16,576 nucleotides of DNA from an uncultured Collinsella sp. Lineage in GTDB: Bacteria; Actinomycetota; Coriobacteriia; Coriobacteriales; Coriobacteriaceae. Numbering within the stretch: the first letter of the stretch is position 1; the number at the start of each line of letters is the position of its first letter. The stretch is from contig CATZKS010000039.1 of the NCBI GenBank assembly GCA_958421035.1, forward strand, positions 1 to 16,576. The letters run 5' to 3'. A program made the position numbers and the translations under genes. The notes below the pieces were generated by a model. That model worked only from the letters and a program-made list of their open reading frames with translations, was not told the DNA's origin and ran no database searches. Shown here one piece after another: positions 1-6,753 of the stretch.

Positions 1-253
1 CAGCAGCGTTCTTGACGGCCTCCTGAGCCTGCTTCTTGGTGCCGACGAATAGCACGTTGCCACCCTTGGCGACGTTCTTGACGAAGGTGTAGGCCTGGTC
101 GGCGTCGAGGATGGTCTGCTTGAGGTCGAGGATGTAGATGCCGTTGCGCTCACCGAAGATGAACGGCTTCATCTTGGGGTTCCAGCGACGGGTCTGGTGA
201 CCGAAGTGGCAGCCGGCCTCGAGCAGGGTGCGGATATTAATCTTGGTAGCCAT
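1..253 (-). CDS. rpsB: 30S ribosomal protein S2, N-terminal part (cut by window edge)
   Basis: The first 84 codons of ribosomal protein S2, a component of the small subunit that is among the last to join the 30S particle. The translation opens MATKINIRTLLEAGCHFGHQ, the near-invariant S2 start, and continues with the conserved RWNPKMKPFIFGERNGIYI block and FVGTKKQAQ segment. The ATG at 253 has a strong Shine-Dalgarno AGGAGG (260-265) six nucleotides upstream. The rest of the gene lies beyond position 1. It is preceded by its own promoter (395-423) and a leader of about 135 nt, so it probably heads a separate operon, usually rpsB-tsf. No oddity is seen in the visible part. Confidence 0.97.
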   Translation of the reverse strand, partial: MATKINIRTLLEAGCHFGHQTRRWNPKMKPFIFGERNGIYILDLKQTILDADQAYTFVKNVAKGGNVLFVGTKKQAQEAVKNAA

Positions 254-388
254 GTTAAACCTCCTGTGGTTTGCCTCCGCGCGGGGTCATCCTCCAAAAC
301 CAACCCGGACATGTGCTACCAAAGCCCGGGCACCACGGTATGAAGTAGCCGCGCGTGCGTGATAAAAACATGTTGCCGTGAAGCAACC
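254..388 (-). promoter_or_regulatory. Putative structured 5' leader of rpsB
   Basis: The stretch between the predicted transcription start (about 388) and the rpsB ATG is unusually long for a ribosomal protein gene. It can form a hairpin at the very 5' end (GTTGC / GCAAC, 372-387, 6-nt loop) and a second stem CCCGG / CCGGG (304-330). S2 autogenously represses its own mRNA through the rpsB leader in E. coli (established knowledge). A similar role here is inference from length and pairing only. Confidence 0.35.
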
Positions 389-394
389 CGATGA

Positions 395-423
395 ATGATA
401 GCAGGAATGCCTCTTCCTGCCAA
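395..423 (-). promoter_or_regulatory. Sigma-70-type promoter of rpsB
   Basis: On the minus strand the -35 element TTGGCA (418-423) and -10 element TATCAT (395-400) are separated by exactly 17 nt, giving a predicted start near 388. This is one of the two best-formed promoters in the window. The spacer is almost filled by an inverted repeat, GCAGGAA / TTCCTGC (401-420), so a regulator could bind between the two promoter elements. Confidence 0.7.
401..420. repeat. Inverted repeat in the rpsB promoter spacer
   Basis: Perfect 7-bp arms GCAGGAA (401-407) and TTCCTGC (414-420) flank a 6-nt centre. The repeat fills the spacer between the -35 and -10 boxes and touches both. This is a classic position for a repressor or MerR-like operator. 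No known binding protein is recognised from the sequence. Confidence 0.5.
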
Positions 424-432
424 CCCGCAATC

Positions 433-454
433 AAAACCACACACCTGAGTGCGG
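433..454 (-). terminator. Possible weak intrinsic terminator after the xer gene
   Basis: On the minus strand CCGCAC - 6 nt - GTGTGG (one G-U pair) is followed directly by TTTT. It begins 18 nt past the xer stop codon and lies upstream of the rpsB promoter, the expected place for an operon end. The stem is short and the T-run is only four, so termination would be weak or partial. Confidence 0.35.
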
Positions 455-472
455 CGCGGGACGTCCCAGCCA

Positions 473-1393
473 CTATTCGCCGCGGGGATGGGCTTGAGCC
501 ACGGCACGTTTAAGCCGATCGGGTGTGAGATGCGTGTAGATCTGCGTCGTGGACAGGCTCGCATGACCTAGCAGCTCTTGAACCGAGCGCAGGTCCGCAC
601 CGCCCTCGAGCAAGTCGGTCGCAAAGGTATGGCGCATCGCATGCGGGGCGATGTCAGCCGGAATGCCGGCGAGCGTCGCCAGCGTATGGAACCGCCGCCG
701 AAGCATCGCGGCGCTCATGCGATTGCCGCGCGCCGATATAAGCAGCGGATGCGGCCCGGTAGCGAGGTCGCGGCGCTTTGCCCGAGCGAGCAACTCCGGC
801 CTCCCCTCTTCAATATAGAGACGCGTCACATCGAGCGCACGACGATACAGAGGGACGATACGCTCCTTGCTCCCCTTGCCCCACAGGCGCAGCGTGCGCT
901 CAGACCATGAGATGGATTCCACATTGAGCGCCGCAAGCTCTGAGATGCGGGCACCCGAGGCATAGAGCAACTCGAGCATCGCCGCATCGCGCAGTCCCGC
1001 GGGTGTTGAGGTATCAGGCGTCTTGAGCAGCGCCTCGACCTGCTGGGTCGTAAGGACGCCCGGCAGGTCACGCGGCAGCTTGGGCGACGCGATCGCCGAG
1101 ACCGCATCGCCCTCGACAATCCCCTCGGCAGCCATCCAGCGATAGAGAGATCGGATAGCCGACAGGTGCGCCGCAAGCGTTCGGGGAGCCACCTGCTCAC
1201 GCGAAAGCTCAGCAAGATAGCGACGAATGGTGCGCACGTCGGCAGCGAAAGCATCAATATCCTCGCGCTCGCACCAGGCAGCAAAGCGCTCCAGTCTCGA
1301 GCCATAGGCCGTCACCGTGTTGGGAGAAAGCCCCTCAACGCGTGCGATATAGGCGATAAAAGAGTCGACGGTGTCGTACAGGTCAAAGGCTAT
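473..1393 (-). CDS. xerC: Tyrosine recombinase XerC/XerD-type (non-canonical start likely)
   Basis: Site-specific recombinase that resolves chromosome dimers at dif by strand exchange. Both domains are present: an N-terminal SAM-like core-binding domain and a C-terminal catalytic domain. Counting from 1393, the catalytic residues are R149 (SGARISE), K173 (GKGSKER), H251 and R254 (HAMRH), H277 (LLGHAS) and Y286 (QIYTH), close to XerD R148/K172/H244/R247/H270/Y279. The first canonical start (GTG, 1315) would remove 26 residues, including the family-typical RVEGLSPNTV. Those residues are in frame upstream, with no ATG/GTG/TTG. An ATA codon at 1391-1393 has GGAGG (1403-1407) nine nucleotides upstream and overlaps the trmFO TAG. 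I therefore place the start there, giving 306 aa, the normal length. The alternatives are the GTG start or a sequence error. XerC and XerD cannot be told apart here. Confidence 0.9.
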   Translation of the reverse strand: MAFDLYDTVDSFIAYIARVEGLSPNTVTAYGSRLERFAAWCEREDIDAFAADVRTIRRYLAELSREQVAPRTLAAHLSAIRSLYRWMAAEGIVEGDAVSAIASPKLPRDLPGVLTTQQVEALLKTPDTSTPAGLRDAAMLELLYASGARISELAALNVESISWSERTLRLWGKGSKERIVPLYRRALDVTRLYIEEGRPELLARAKRRDLATGPHPLLISARGNRMSAAMLRRRFHTLATLAGIPADIAPHAMRHTFATDLLEGGADLRSVQELLGHASLSTTQIYTHLTPDRLKRAVAQAHPRGE

Positions 1394-2727
1394 GACCGGT
1401 CGCCTCCAAACAAGTCGGAACGCGTGGCCAAGTAGGCATCGAGGGCCTCGAGCGCACGGTCCGCATAGGCCTGATAGCGGTCGCGCTTGCTGCGGCGCTT
1501 ACCGTCCTCGAGCGGCGGCACCAGGCCAAAGTTGACATGCATGGGCTGATAGCCCACGGTGGCAGGATCGGTCGCATAGCCCACGAGCGCACCCAGGGCG
1601 CCCACGCGGGGCAACTCGACGGAATCGGCGCCGATAGCCTCTGCATAGGTGTTGAGCGCCGCGAGCAGACCGGTCGCCACGGCTTCCATGTACCCCTCGG
1701 TGCCGGTGATCTGACCGGCCAGGCGCACGCCGGTACCGGGCACGGCAAAGGTGCCATCGAGCACGTGCGGGGCGTCGACAAAGGTATTGCGGTGCATGAC
1801 ACCGTAGCGGAAGAACTCAGCGTTCTCCAGGCCCGGCACCATATGGAAGACGCGCTTCTGCTCGCCAAAGGTCAGGTTGGTCTGGAAGCCCACCAGGTTA
1901 TAGGCGGTCTTCTCCTTGTTCTCGGCACGCAGCTGAATCGCCGCCCAAGGGCGACGTCCGGTACGCGGGTCGGTGAGGCCGACGGGCTTCATGGCGCCAA
2001 AGCGAATGGCGTCCTTGCCGGTGCGCGCAACCTCCTCGGCAGGCTGGCAGGCCTGGAACAGATCGCCGCCCTCAAAGTCCTTGAGCACCACGCGGTCGGC
2101 CGTGGTGAGCGCCTCGATAAAGGCCTCGTACTCCTCCTTGTTGAGCGGAGCGTTGAGATAGTCGCCGCTCCCCTGCTCCTCGTAGCGCGACTGCGAAAAC
2201 AGCACGTCCATATCGAGCGTGGAGGCATCGACGATCGGCGCCGCGGCATCGAAGAACGCAAGGGCGTCGCCACCGACGAGCTTCATGACCTCTTCGCTCA
2301 GCGCCGGTGAACACAGCGGGCCCGCGGCAATGACCACGTGGCCCTCGGGGATCTGGGTGACCTCGCCGTGAACGACCTCGATATTGGGGCGGGCGGCAAC
2401 CTCAGCCTCGACGAGCTCGGAGAATGTAACACGGTCGACCGCCAGGGCGCCACCAGCGGGAACAGCAGCGCGATGGGCGCAGTCGAGCAGGACTGAACCC
2501 ATGCGCTCAAGCTCGGCCTTCAGCAAACCAGCCGCGGAATCCGGACGGGTCGACTTAAACGAATTGGAGCAGACGAGCTCTGCCAGGTGATCGGTATGGT
2601 GAGCCGGGGAGCTCACCTGGGGGCGCATCTCGCACAGCTTTACGGCAAACCCGCGGTCTGCCAGCTGGATCGCGCATTCCGAACCCGCCAGACCGCCACC
2701 GATAACCGTCACCTGATCGAACTGCAT
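1390..2727 (-). CDS. trmFO: Methylenetetrahydrofolate-tRNA-(uracil-5-)-methyltransferase TrmFO
   Basis: A folate- and FAD-dependent enzyme that methylates U54 in the T-loop of tRNA, with methylenetetrahydrofolate as carbon donor; it occurs mainly in Gram-positive bacteria and some other phyla that lack TrmA. The 445-aa product has the FAD-binding Rossmann motif at residues 8-18 (VIGGGLAGSE), the ELVCSNSFKS block with Cys53 (matching Cys51 of the Bacillus enzyme), the FQACQPAEEVARTG block with the second conserved Cys, and the C-terminal GQITGTEGYMEA motif. I chose the ATG at 2727 because AAAGGTG sits seven nucleotides upstream; a TTG six nucleotides further up is less likely. The gene starts 14 nt after dprA, and its stop overlaps the likely start of xer. 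The trmFO-xer pair is also found in Bacillus. Confidence 0.96.
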   Translation of the reverse strand: MQFDQVTVIGGGLAGSECAIQLADRGFAVKLCEMRPQVSSPAHHTDHLAELVCSNSFKSTRPDSAAGLLKAELERMGSVLLDCAHRAAVPAGGALAVDRVTFSELVEAEVAARPNIEVVHGEVTQIPEGHVVIAAGPLCSPALSEEVMKLVGGDALAFFDAAAPIVDASTLDMDVLFSQSRYEEQGSGDYLNAPLNKEEYEAFIEALTTADRVVLKDFEGGDLFQACQPAEEVARTGKDAIRFGAMKPVGLTDPRTGRRPWAAIQLRAENKEKTAYNLVGFQTNLTFGEQKRVFHMVPGLENAEFFRYGVMHRNTFVDAPHVLDGTFAVPGTGVRLAGQITGTEGYMEAVATGLLAALNTYAEAIGADSVELPRVGALGALVGYATDPATVGYQPMHVNFGLVPPLEDGKRRSKRDRYQAYADRALEALDAYLATRSDLFGGDRS

Positions 2728-2741
2728 CTGCAAACACCTTT

Positions 2742-3677
2742 CTAATTGACACGTTTTCCATTGTGACCGAAGGGCGTCTGGGCGTGAAGGGCAAACTTGG
2801 AGGGCGCATACCTTCCATCCATCATGCGCTCGATAAGGCCCTCGAGTTCAAGCGAACCCAAGAGTTTGAGTACGCCGACAGCATCGAGTGAGACGAGCGC
2901 CGCGATGTCGTCGACCTTGAGCGGAGAGGCGATGAGCGCATGCATCACGGTCTGCTGTGTTGGATTCAGGTCGGCAATGCCGGGAGCATCGGGGCGCGAG
3001 TAGCGCAGGGTGCCGTATATGCGAGAGATAGCCATCTCGATGGACTCCTCGTCGACAATGCAGCAGGCACCGTTCGCAATGAGGTAATTCGTGCCACGCG
3101 ACTCGGGCGATAGGATCGACCCCGGCACGGCAAGAAGTTCGCGCCCCAAATCCATAGCAGCCTCGGCTGTAGAAAACGTCCCGGAAGGCATACCCGCCTC
3201 GGATACAAAGAGGGCTTGCGACAGGGCCGCGATCACGCGATTGCGACGCGGAAAGGCAAACTTGCGCGGACCCATGCCCCACGGAGAGATCGACACGACC
3301 GCGCCGCCCGTATCGAGCGTGCGCGTAATAAGCCCCGCGCTCGAACGCGGGTAGACCACGTCGGCGCCCGTCCCCAGCACCACGACGTGTTTGCCGCCGG
3401 CGTTGACCGCAGCCCAACCCGAGGCCTGGTCACAACCGACTGCACCGCCCGAAACTACCGTCACTCCCGCCTCAACCGCCACCTTCGCCGCAAGCTCTGC
3501 CACGGCAAGACCATACGGCGAGGCCTTTCGCGCACCGATGATGGAGAGCGCGGGCGTCGAAAGCGCCTCGGGGTTGCCGCGCACATAGAGCGTCTGAGGT
3601 ACATCAGAAAGCTCCAAAACGGTCTCGGGATACAACGCGTCACCTGGATGCAGCTCGAAGGTCCCCTCAGCCATCAT
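2742..3677 (-). CDS. dprA: DNA-processing protein DprA (divergent, no N-terminal SAM domain)
   Basis: DprA binds incoming single-stranded DNA and loads RecA during natural transformation. The 311-aa product carries the Rossmann-like DprA domain (about residues 30-235): SIIGARKASPYG, SGGAVGCD at 76-83, VVVLGTGADVVYP, FAFPRRNRVIAALS and a SRGTNYLI segment. A C-terminal winged-helix-like region (about 245-305, LNPTQQTVMHAL to DGRYAPS) follows. It is shorter than DprAs that also have an N-terminal SAM domain. The usual GIDxxAH signature reads GCDQASG here, so the Ile and the His are replaced. The ATG at 3677 overlaps the comM stop (ATGA), with AAGGAGG just upstream; a second ATG at 3674 is better spaced and cannot be excluded. 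Translation is probably coupled to comM. It could act in general DNA repair or uptake rather than in competence. Confidence 0.92.
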   Translation of the reverse strand: MMAEGTFELHPGDALYPETVLELSDVPQTLYVRGNPEALSTPALSIIGARKASPYGLAVAELAAKVAVEAGVTVVSGGAVGCDQASGWAAVNAGGKHVVVLGTGADVVYPRSSAGLITRTLDTGGAVVSISPWGMGPRKFAFPRRNRVIAALSQALFVSEAGMPSGTFSTAEAAMDLGRELLAVPGSILSPESRGTNYLIANGACCIVDEESIEMAISRIYGTLRYSRPDAPGIADLNPTQQTVMHALIASPLKVDDIAALVSLDAVGVLKLLGSLELEGLIERMMDGRYAPSKFALHAQTPFGHNGKRVN

Positions 3678-5197
3678 TGGTCCCTCCTTCCCTGGTACAT
3701 CGCCGCCTCGAGCACGTGGTCCTGCGTCACCTGCTCGCTCTCGGCGACATCTGCGATCGTGCGCGCAATGCGAACAAGGCGCACGATGCCACGCCCTGTG
3801 AGATGCGTGCGCTTCGACAGGCCGAGCACACACTTCTCCGCCGCATCATCGAGCTCAAAGGTCGAAACGACGCCGTCAATGGACCGAGTCTCGTCATCCT
3901 CGGCCTCGGCATCCGCATCGTCCATGCGGGATTCGCGCCAAGCGCGAAAGGCGCGACCGCGCACAACGTAGTCACGTAACTCGGCCGACGACATGCCCTC
4001 CGCACCCTCGATAATCACTTGAGGGTCGGGACGGGTCACATCGATCATCATGTCGATACGGTCGGCCAAAGGACCGCGCAGTTTAGACCGATAGCGCTCG
4101 ACCATCGCCGCCGAGCAGCGACACGGCACCTCGCGATCGCCCAAAAAGCCGCAGGGGCAGGGATTGCTCGCAGCCAGCAGCTGAAAGCGCGACGGGAAGG
4201 TAAAAGCCCCGTCGACGCGTACGATCCTCACGTAGCCGCGCTCGATGGGCTGACGCAGCGTCTGCAGCACGCCAGTGGGAAACTCGGCAAGCTCGTCCAA
4301 AAAGAGCACGCCGCCATGAGCAAGGCTGATCTCACCCGGGTGCACCGGGCGCCCGCCGCCGATAAGGCCTGCGGTCGAAATACTGTGGTGGGGACTGCGG
4401 AAGGGGCGGTGCCCCGCCAACAAGCCATCAATGTTCTCACCCAAAACCGAATGGATGCACAGTGCCTCCTGCTGATCCTCAACGGAAAGCTCGGGCAGGA
4501 TGCCGGTCATACGGCGTGCGAGCATCGTCTTGCCCGATCCCGGAGACCCGATCATGAGCAAGCCGAGTTCTCCTGCCGCCGCAAGCGCCATGCCGCGTTT
4601 AGCGACTTCCTGCCCCAGCACGTCTGCATAGTCGAGCTCGGGCTCAAAGGTCGCCTCGACACCCTCGGAATCCAAGTAGTGCCGTGCGGCATCGCCCATG
4701 CCATGAGCAAGCTGAGACAGATGGTCGATAAAGCCGCAATCTACGCCCGCGAGTGGCACATGCTGGTCGGACCTGCCGGCGATAAAAGACAGCCCCATGT
4801 CGCGAGCCAATAGCTGAAACGCCACCTCGCCCTTGACGGGAAGCACCGTACCGTCCAGACCAAGCTCACCTGCGATAAGGCAGCGATCGAGGTTGTCACG
4901 GGGAATCTGCTCATCGGCCGCTAGAACCGCGATGGCGATGGGCAGGTCAAAGCCGCTACCGGTCTTGCGGATATCGCCGGGTGCCAGGTTAACGGTAATG
5001 CCCGAGCGCGGGATCTCGAACCCGGCGGAGCGCATCGCGCAGCGAATACGACCGCGTGACTCCATCACCTCCATACTAGGAATGCCGAGCATCTGGATGC
5101 CCGGAACGCCACCGGCAAGCGAGACCTCGACCGTGACGTGAATCGCCTCGACGCCGCGGATGCAGGCCGCGTGAACGGCAAACGTCTCGAACGCCAT
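3674..5197 (-). CDS. comM: YifB/ComM-family Mg chelatase-like AAA+ ATPase
   Basis: ComM is a hexameric AAA+ helicase that promotes branch migration during integration of transforming DNA. The 507-aa product has the usual family length. In order it has the N-terminal ChlI/Lon-protease-like domain (about 20-170, including AGELGLDGTVLPVKGE), Walker A GSPGSGKT (217-224), Walker B LFLDE (298-302), a four-cysteine cluster (NPCPCG at 345-350, with Cys359 and Cys361) that probably binds zinc, the arginine-rich sensor region LADRID, and a C-terminal helical domain ending near LTGRGIVRLVRIARTIADV. The ATG at 5197 overlaps the yraN stop as TGATG, and the stop overlaps dprA as ATGA. The yraN-comM-dprA trio is thus translationally coupled. 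Only a weak Shine-Dalgarno is seen, consistent with coupling. Confidence 0.95.
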   Translation of the reverse strand: MAFETFAVHAACIRGVEAIHVTVEVSLAGGVPGIQMLGIPSMEVMESRGRIRCAMRSAGFEIPRSGITVNLAPGDIRKTGSGFDLPIAIAVLAADEQIPRDNLDRCLIAGELGLDGTVLPVKGEVAFQLLARDMGLSFIAGRSDQHVPLAGVDCGFIDHLSQLAHGMGDAARHYLDSEGVEATFEPELDYADVLGQEVAKRGMALAAAGELGLLMIGSPGSGKTMLARRMTGILPELSVEDQQEALCIHSVLGENIDGLLAGHRPFRSPHHSISTAGLIGGGRPVHPGEISLAHGGVLFLDELAEFPTGVLQTLRQPIERGYVRIVRVDGAFTFPSRFQLLAASNPCPCGFLGDREVPCRCSAAMVERYRSKLRGPLADRIDMMIDVTRPDPQVIIEGAEGMSSAELRDYVVRGRAFRAWRESRMDDADAEAEDDETRSIDGVVSTFELDDAAEKCVLGLSKRTHLTGRGIVRLVRIARTIADVAESEQVTQDHVLEAAMYQGRRDQ

Positions 5198-5682
5198 CAC
5201 GACACCTGCCAATCGAACGCGTTGTACTGATGCTCGATCTCGGCGATATGCCCGCCGCGGATGGTGACACCCACAGCATCGAAGCGAATCGCCTTGAGCG
5301 GATAATGCTCCATGAGATAGCAACTTGCGATGCGGCGGTAGCGGCGTTGCTTTTGGGCGTCCACGGCCTCCTCGGGAAAGACCCGCGTGGTGCAATCCAG
5401 CGAAACGCGTCTGGTCTTGACCTCGGCCATCACCACGACATCGTCGAGCTCATCGAGCAGCACCAGATCGGCCTCGCCCTCGGTGCAACGATAGCCCTGC
5501 TCCAGCAAGGTGTAGCCGCGCTCGTTAAAGTAGTCGATGGTGATCAGCTCGCCCAGCATGCCTAGCTCGCGGGGACTGAGTCCCTTGATAAACTCGGGCG
5601 TCATCGCCCCGGAGTCGAGCTCGCCGTTTTCCCAACGCTCCTTGAGCTGCTGCGTCTTGCTCTTTTTGCTTGCGGCACTCAT
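5197..5682 (-). CDS. UPF0102 family YraN-like putative nuclease
   Basis: Member of the YraN/UPF0102 family, which has a restriction-endonuclease-like fold. Its role is unproven, but it often sits next to comM and dprA. The conserved elements are LGMLGELITIDYFNERGY, the metal-binding GEADLVLLD and EVKTR motifs (Glu, Asp, Glu-x-Lys), and a closing RFDAVGV. At 161 aa it is about 40 residues longer than a typical member. The extra part is a charged, lysine-rich N-terminal segment (SAASKKSKTQQLKERWE) before the domain begins near residue 47. I chose the ATG at 5682 because AAGGAG lies five nucleotides upstream; a start up to 30 codons earlier is possible but lacks family similarity. This is the first gene after the rnhB terminator and probably heads the yraN-comM-dprA-trmFO-xer operon. 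Confidence 0.88.
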   Translation of the reverse strand: MSAASKKSKTQQLKERWENGELDSGAMTPEFIKGLSPRELGMLGELITIDYFNERGYTLLEQGYRCTEGEADLVLLDELDDVVVMAEVKTRRVSLDCTTRVFPEEAVDAQKQRRYRRIASCYLMEHYPLKAIRFDAVGVTIRGGHIAEIEHQYNAFDWQVS

Positions 5683-5780
5683 GGGGTCTCCTTTCCCGCA
5701 CACTGCATTGCCCCGATGATGAGGGCACCTTTCATGCGGGTAAGTACCGGAAGCAAACCAAAAGCTGACCAAATGCCGTC
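5683..5780 (-). promoter_or_regulatory. Likely leader/promoter region of the yraN-comM-dprA-trmFO-xer operon
   Basis: Because a strong terminator (5781-5822) lies immediately upstream, transcription of yraN should start within about 100 nt. I looked for -35/-10 pairs and found only a TTGACG directly after the T-run with no good -10 at 16-18 nt, and an isolated TACTTA. No convincing promoter can be named. A good Shine-Dalgarno (AAGGAG) precedes the yraN ATG. Confidence 0.25.
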
Positions 5781-5822
5781 AAAAAACGGGCCGTACGCAA
5801 CAATGGTGTTGCATACGGCCCG
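5781..5822 (-). terminator. Strong intrinsic terminator downstream of rnhB
   Basis: On the minus strand a 16-bp stem (arms at 5807-5822 and 5787-5802, one G-U pair) closes on a 4-nt CCAT loop and is followed by six T (5781-5786). The stem is GC-rich at its base (CGGGCCGTA). It begins 49 nt past the rnhB stop. On the plus strand no T-run follows, so it is directional. Confidence 0.88.
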
Positions 5823-5871
5823 CTACCAGCAGGTTTATAAAACCCCAGAGGTCCATGTCTCCACAATTGGC

Positions 5872-6660
5872 CTAGAAAAGGCGCTCAGTCTGCAGAAAGT
5901 TTCCGCAAAAGCTCACGCGGTGCAGCGGACAAAGTCCATGTTTGCGAATGGCCTCGATGTGCTCGGGGCTCGCATAGCCCTTCGACTCGGCCAGATGGTA
6001 CTCGGGATACTCGGCGTCGTACTCGACCATCATCTCGTCACGCGTGACCTTGGCCATGATGGACGCCGCGGCGATGCAGGCGATCTTGGCATCGCCCTTC
6101 ACCACATCGCGCTCGTTAGGAACGGCGCCCAAGGGGTTGCCATCCATAAGCACGCAATCGGGCTCGAGCCCCGTATCGGCCACGGCGCCCGCAACGGCGG
6201 TACGGATAGCACGGGCCATGCCCATCTCATCGATATCCTTAGGCGCGATATGGCAAAAACCGATCGCCGTCGCCACCTCGGCAATCTTCACTGAGAGCAA
6301 CTCGCGGCGCGCCGGCGTGAGCTTTTTGGAATCGTTGATGCCCCAGACGCGCGGCTCCATAGGAAGGCAGACAGCGCATACCGTCAAAGGACCGGCCACC
6401 GATCCGCGACCCACCTCGTCGACACCAACGACCACTCCATCGCCGCCAAGCTCATGCATAAGCTCGTACATGTCATTGACGCGCTCGCGCTCGGCAAGCT
6501 CTTTGGCATGGCGTTTGAGGGCGCGTTCGCAAGCCTTGATCACCTGCTGGCGCGGGTCCTCGCGATAATGCTCCACGAGGGCGGGAATCTCCTCAAACGT
6601 GGCGCTCGCCAACTCACCGGCAACCTGCGATGCCGAAACCGAGCTCGTCATGTTGGCCAT
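5872..6660 (-). CDS. rnhB: Ribonuclease HII
   Basis: Cleaves the RNA strand of RNA-DNA hybrids and starts removal of single ribonucleotides from DNA. The 262-aa product has the catalytic DEDD set: D81 and E82 in GVDEVGRGSVAGP, D173 in LMDGN, and D208 in AKVTRD, plus the KGD...IAAASIMAK block, DSKKL, and SKGYASPEH near the end. The first 75 residues form an N-terminal extension as in the long Bacillus-type enzyme, compared with about 200 aa in E. coli. The ATG at 6660 is preceded by AAGGAGGG seven nucleotides upstream; a start six codons earlier would overlap that site. The gene follows rplS, as in Bacillus, but a terminator lies between the two and another follows, so its expression may depend on read-through. 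Confidence 0.96.
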   Translation of the reverse strand: MANMTSSVSASQVAGELASATFEEIPALVEHYREDPRQQVIKACERALKRHAKELAERERVNDMYELMHELGGDGVVVGVDEVGRGSVAGPLTVCAVCLPMEPRVWGINDSKKLTPARRELLSVKIAEVATAIGFCHIAPKDIDEMGMARAIRTAVAGAVADTGLEPDCVLMDGNPLGAVPNERDVVKGDAKIACIAAASIMAKVTRDEMMVEYDAEYPEYHLAESKGYASPEHIEAIRKHGLCPLHRVSFCGNFLQTERLF

Positions 6661-6689
6661 ACCAGGCCCTCCTTGCATGCAAATCAGAT

Positions 6690-6719
6690 AAAAAGAAGGG
6701 CCACCCGAAGGTGACCCTT
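6690..6719 (-). terminator. Intrinsic terminator after rplS (UUCG tetraloop)
   Basis: On the minus strand AAGGGTCACC - TTCG - GGTGGCCCTT forms a 10-bp stem with one G-U pair and a stable C(UUCG)G loop, followed by C and TTTTT (6690-6694). It lies 34 nt past the rplS stop. Only 29 nt separate the T-run from the rnhB start codon. Confidence 0.85.
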
Positions 6720-6720
6720 G

Positions 6721-6738
6721 TGTCCAAACGAGTGGACA
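6721..6738 (-). repeat. Small hairpin before the rplS terminator
   Basis: TGTCCA and TGGACA are perfect 6-bp arms around a 6-nt loop, one nucleotide upstream of the UUCG terminator on the rplS transcript. It could stabilise the 3' end or stack with the terminator. No T-run follows it. Confidence 0.4.
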
Positions 6739-6753
6739 GACGCTGCGATCTTC

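Noticed and set aside
255..564. Short open frames in the xer-rpsB gap
   Set aside because: They overlap the rpsB promoter and leader, have no ribosome-binding site and no recognisable similarity.
3216..4813. Plus-strand open frames of about 250 codons opposite dprA and comM
   Set aside because: Antisense to well-matched genes; Arg/His-rich translations with no domain.
5823..5871. Promoter around the TATAAA near 5835 in the rnhB-yraN gap
   Set aside because: No -35 box at a usable distance on either strand, and a strong terminator lies just downstream on the minus strand.
6673..6682. Palindrome TTGCATGCAA before rnhB as an operator
   Set aside because: Ten bases only, partly overlapping the ribosome-binding site; likely by chance, and no promoter is nearby.
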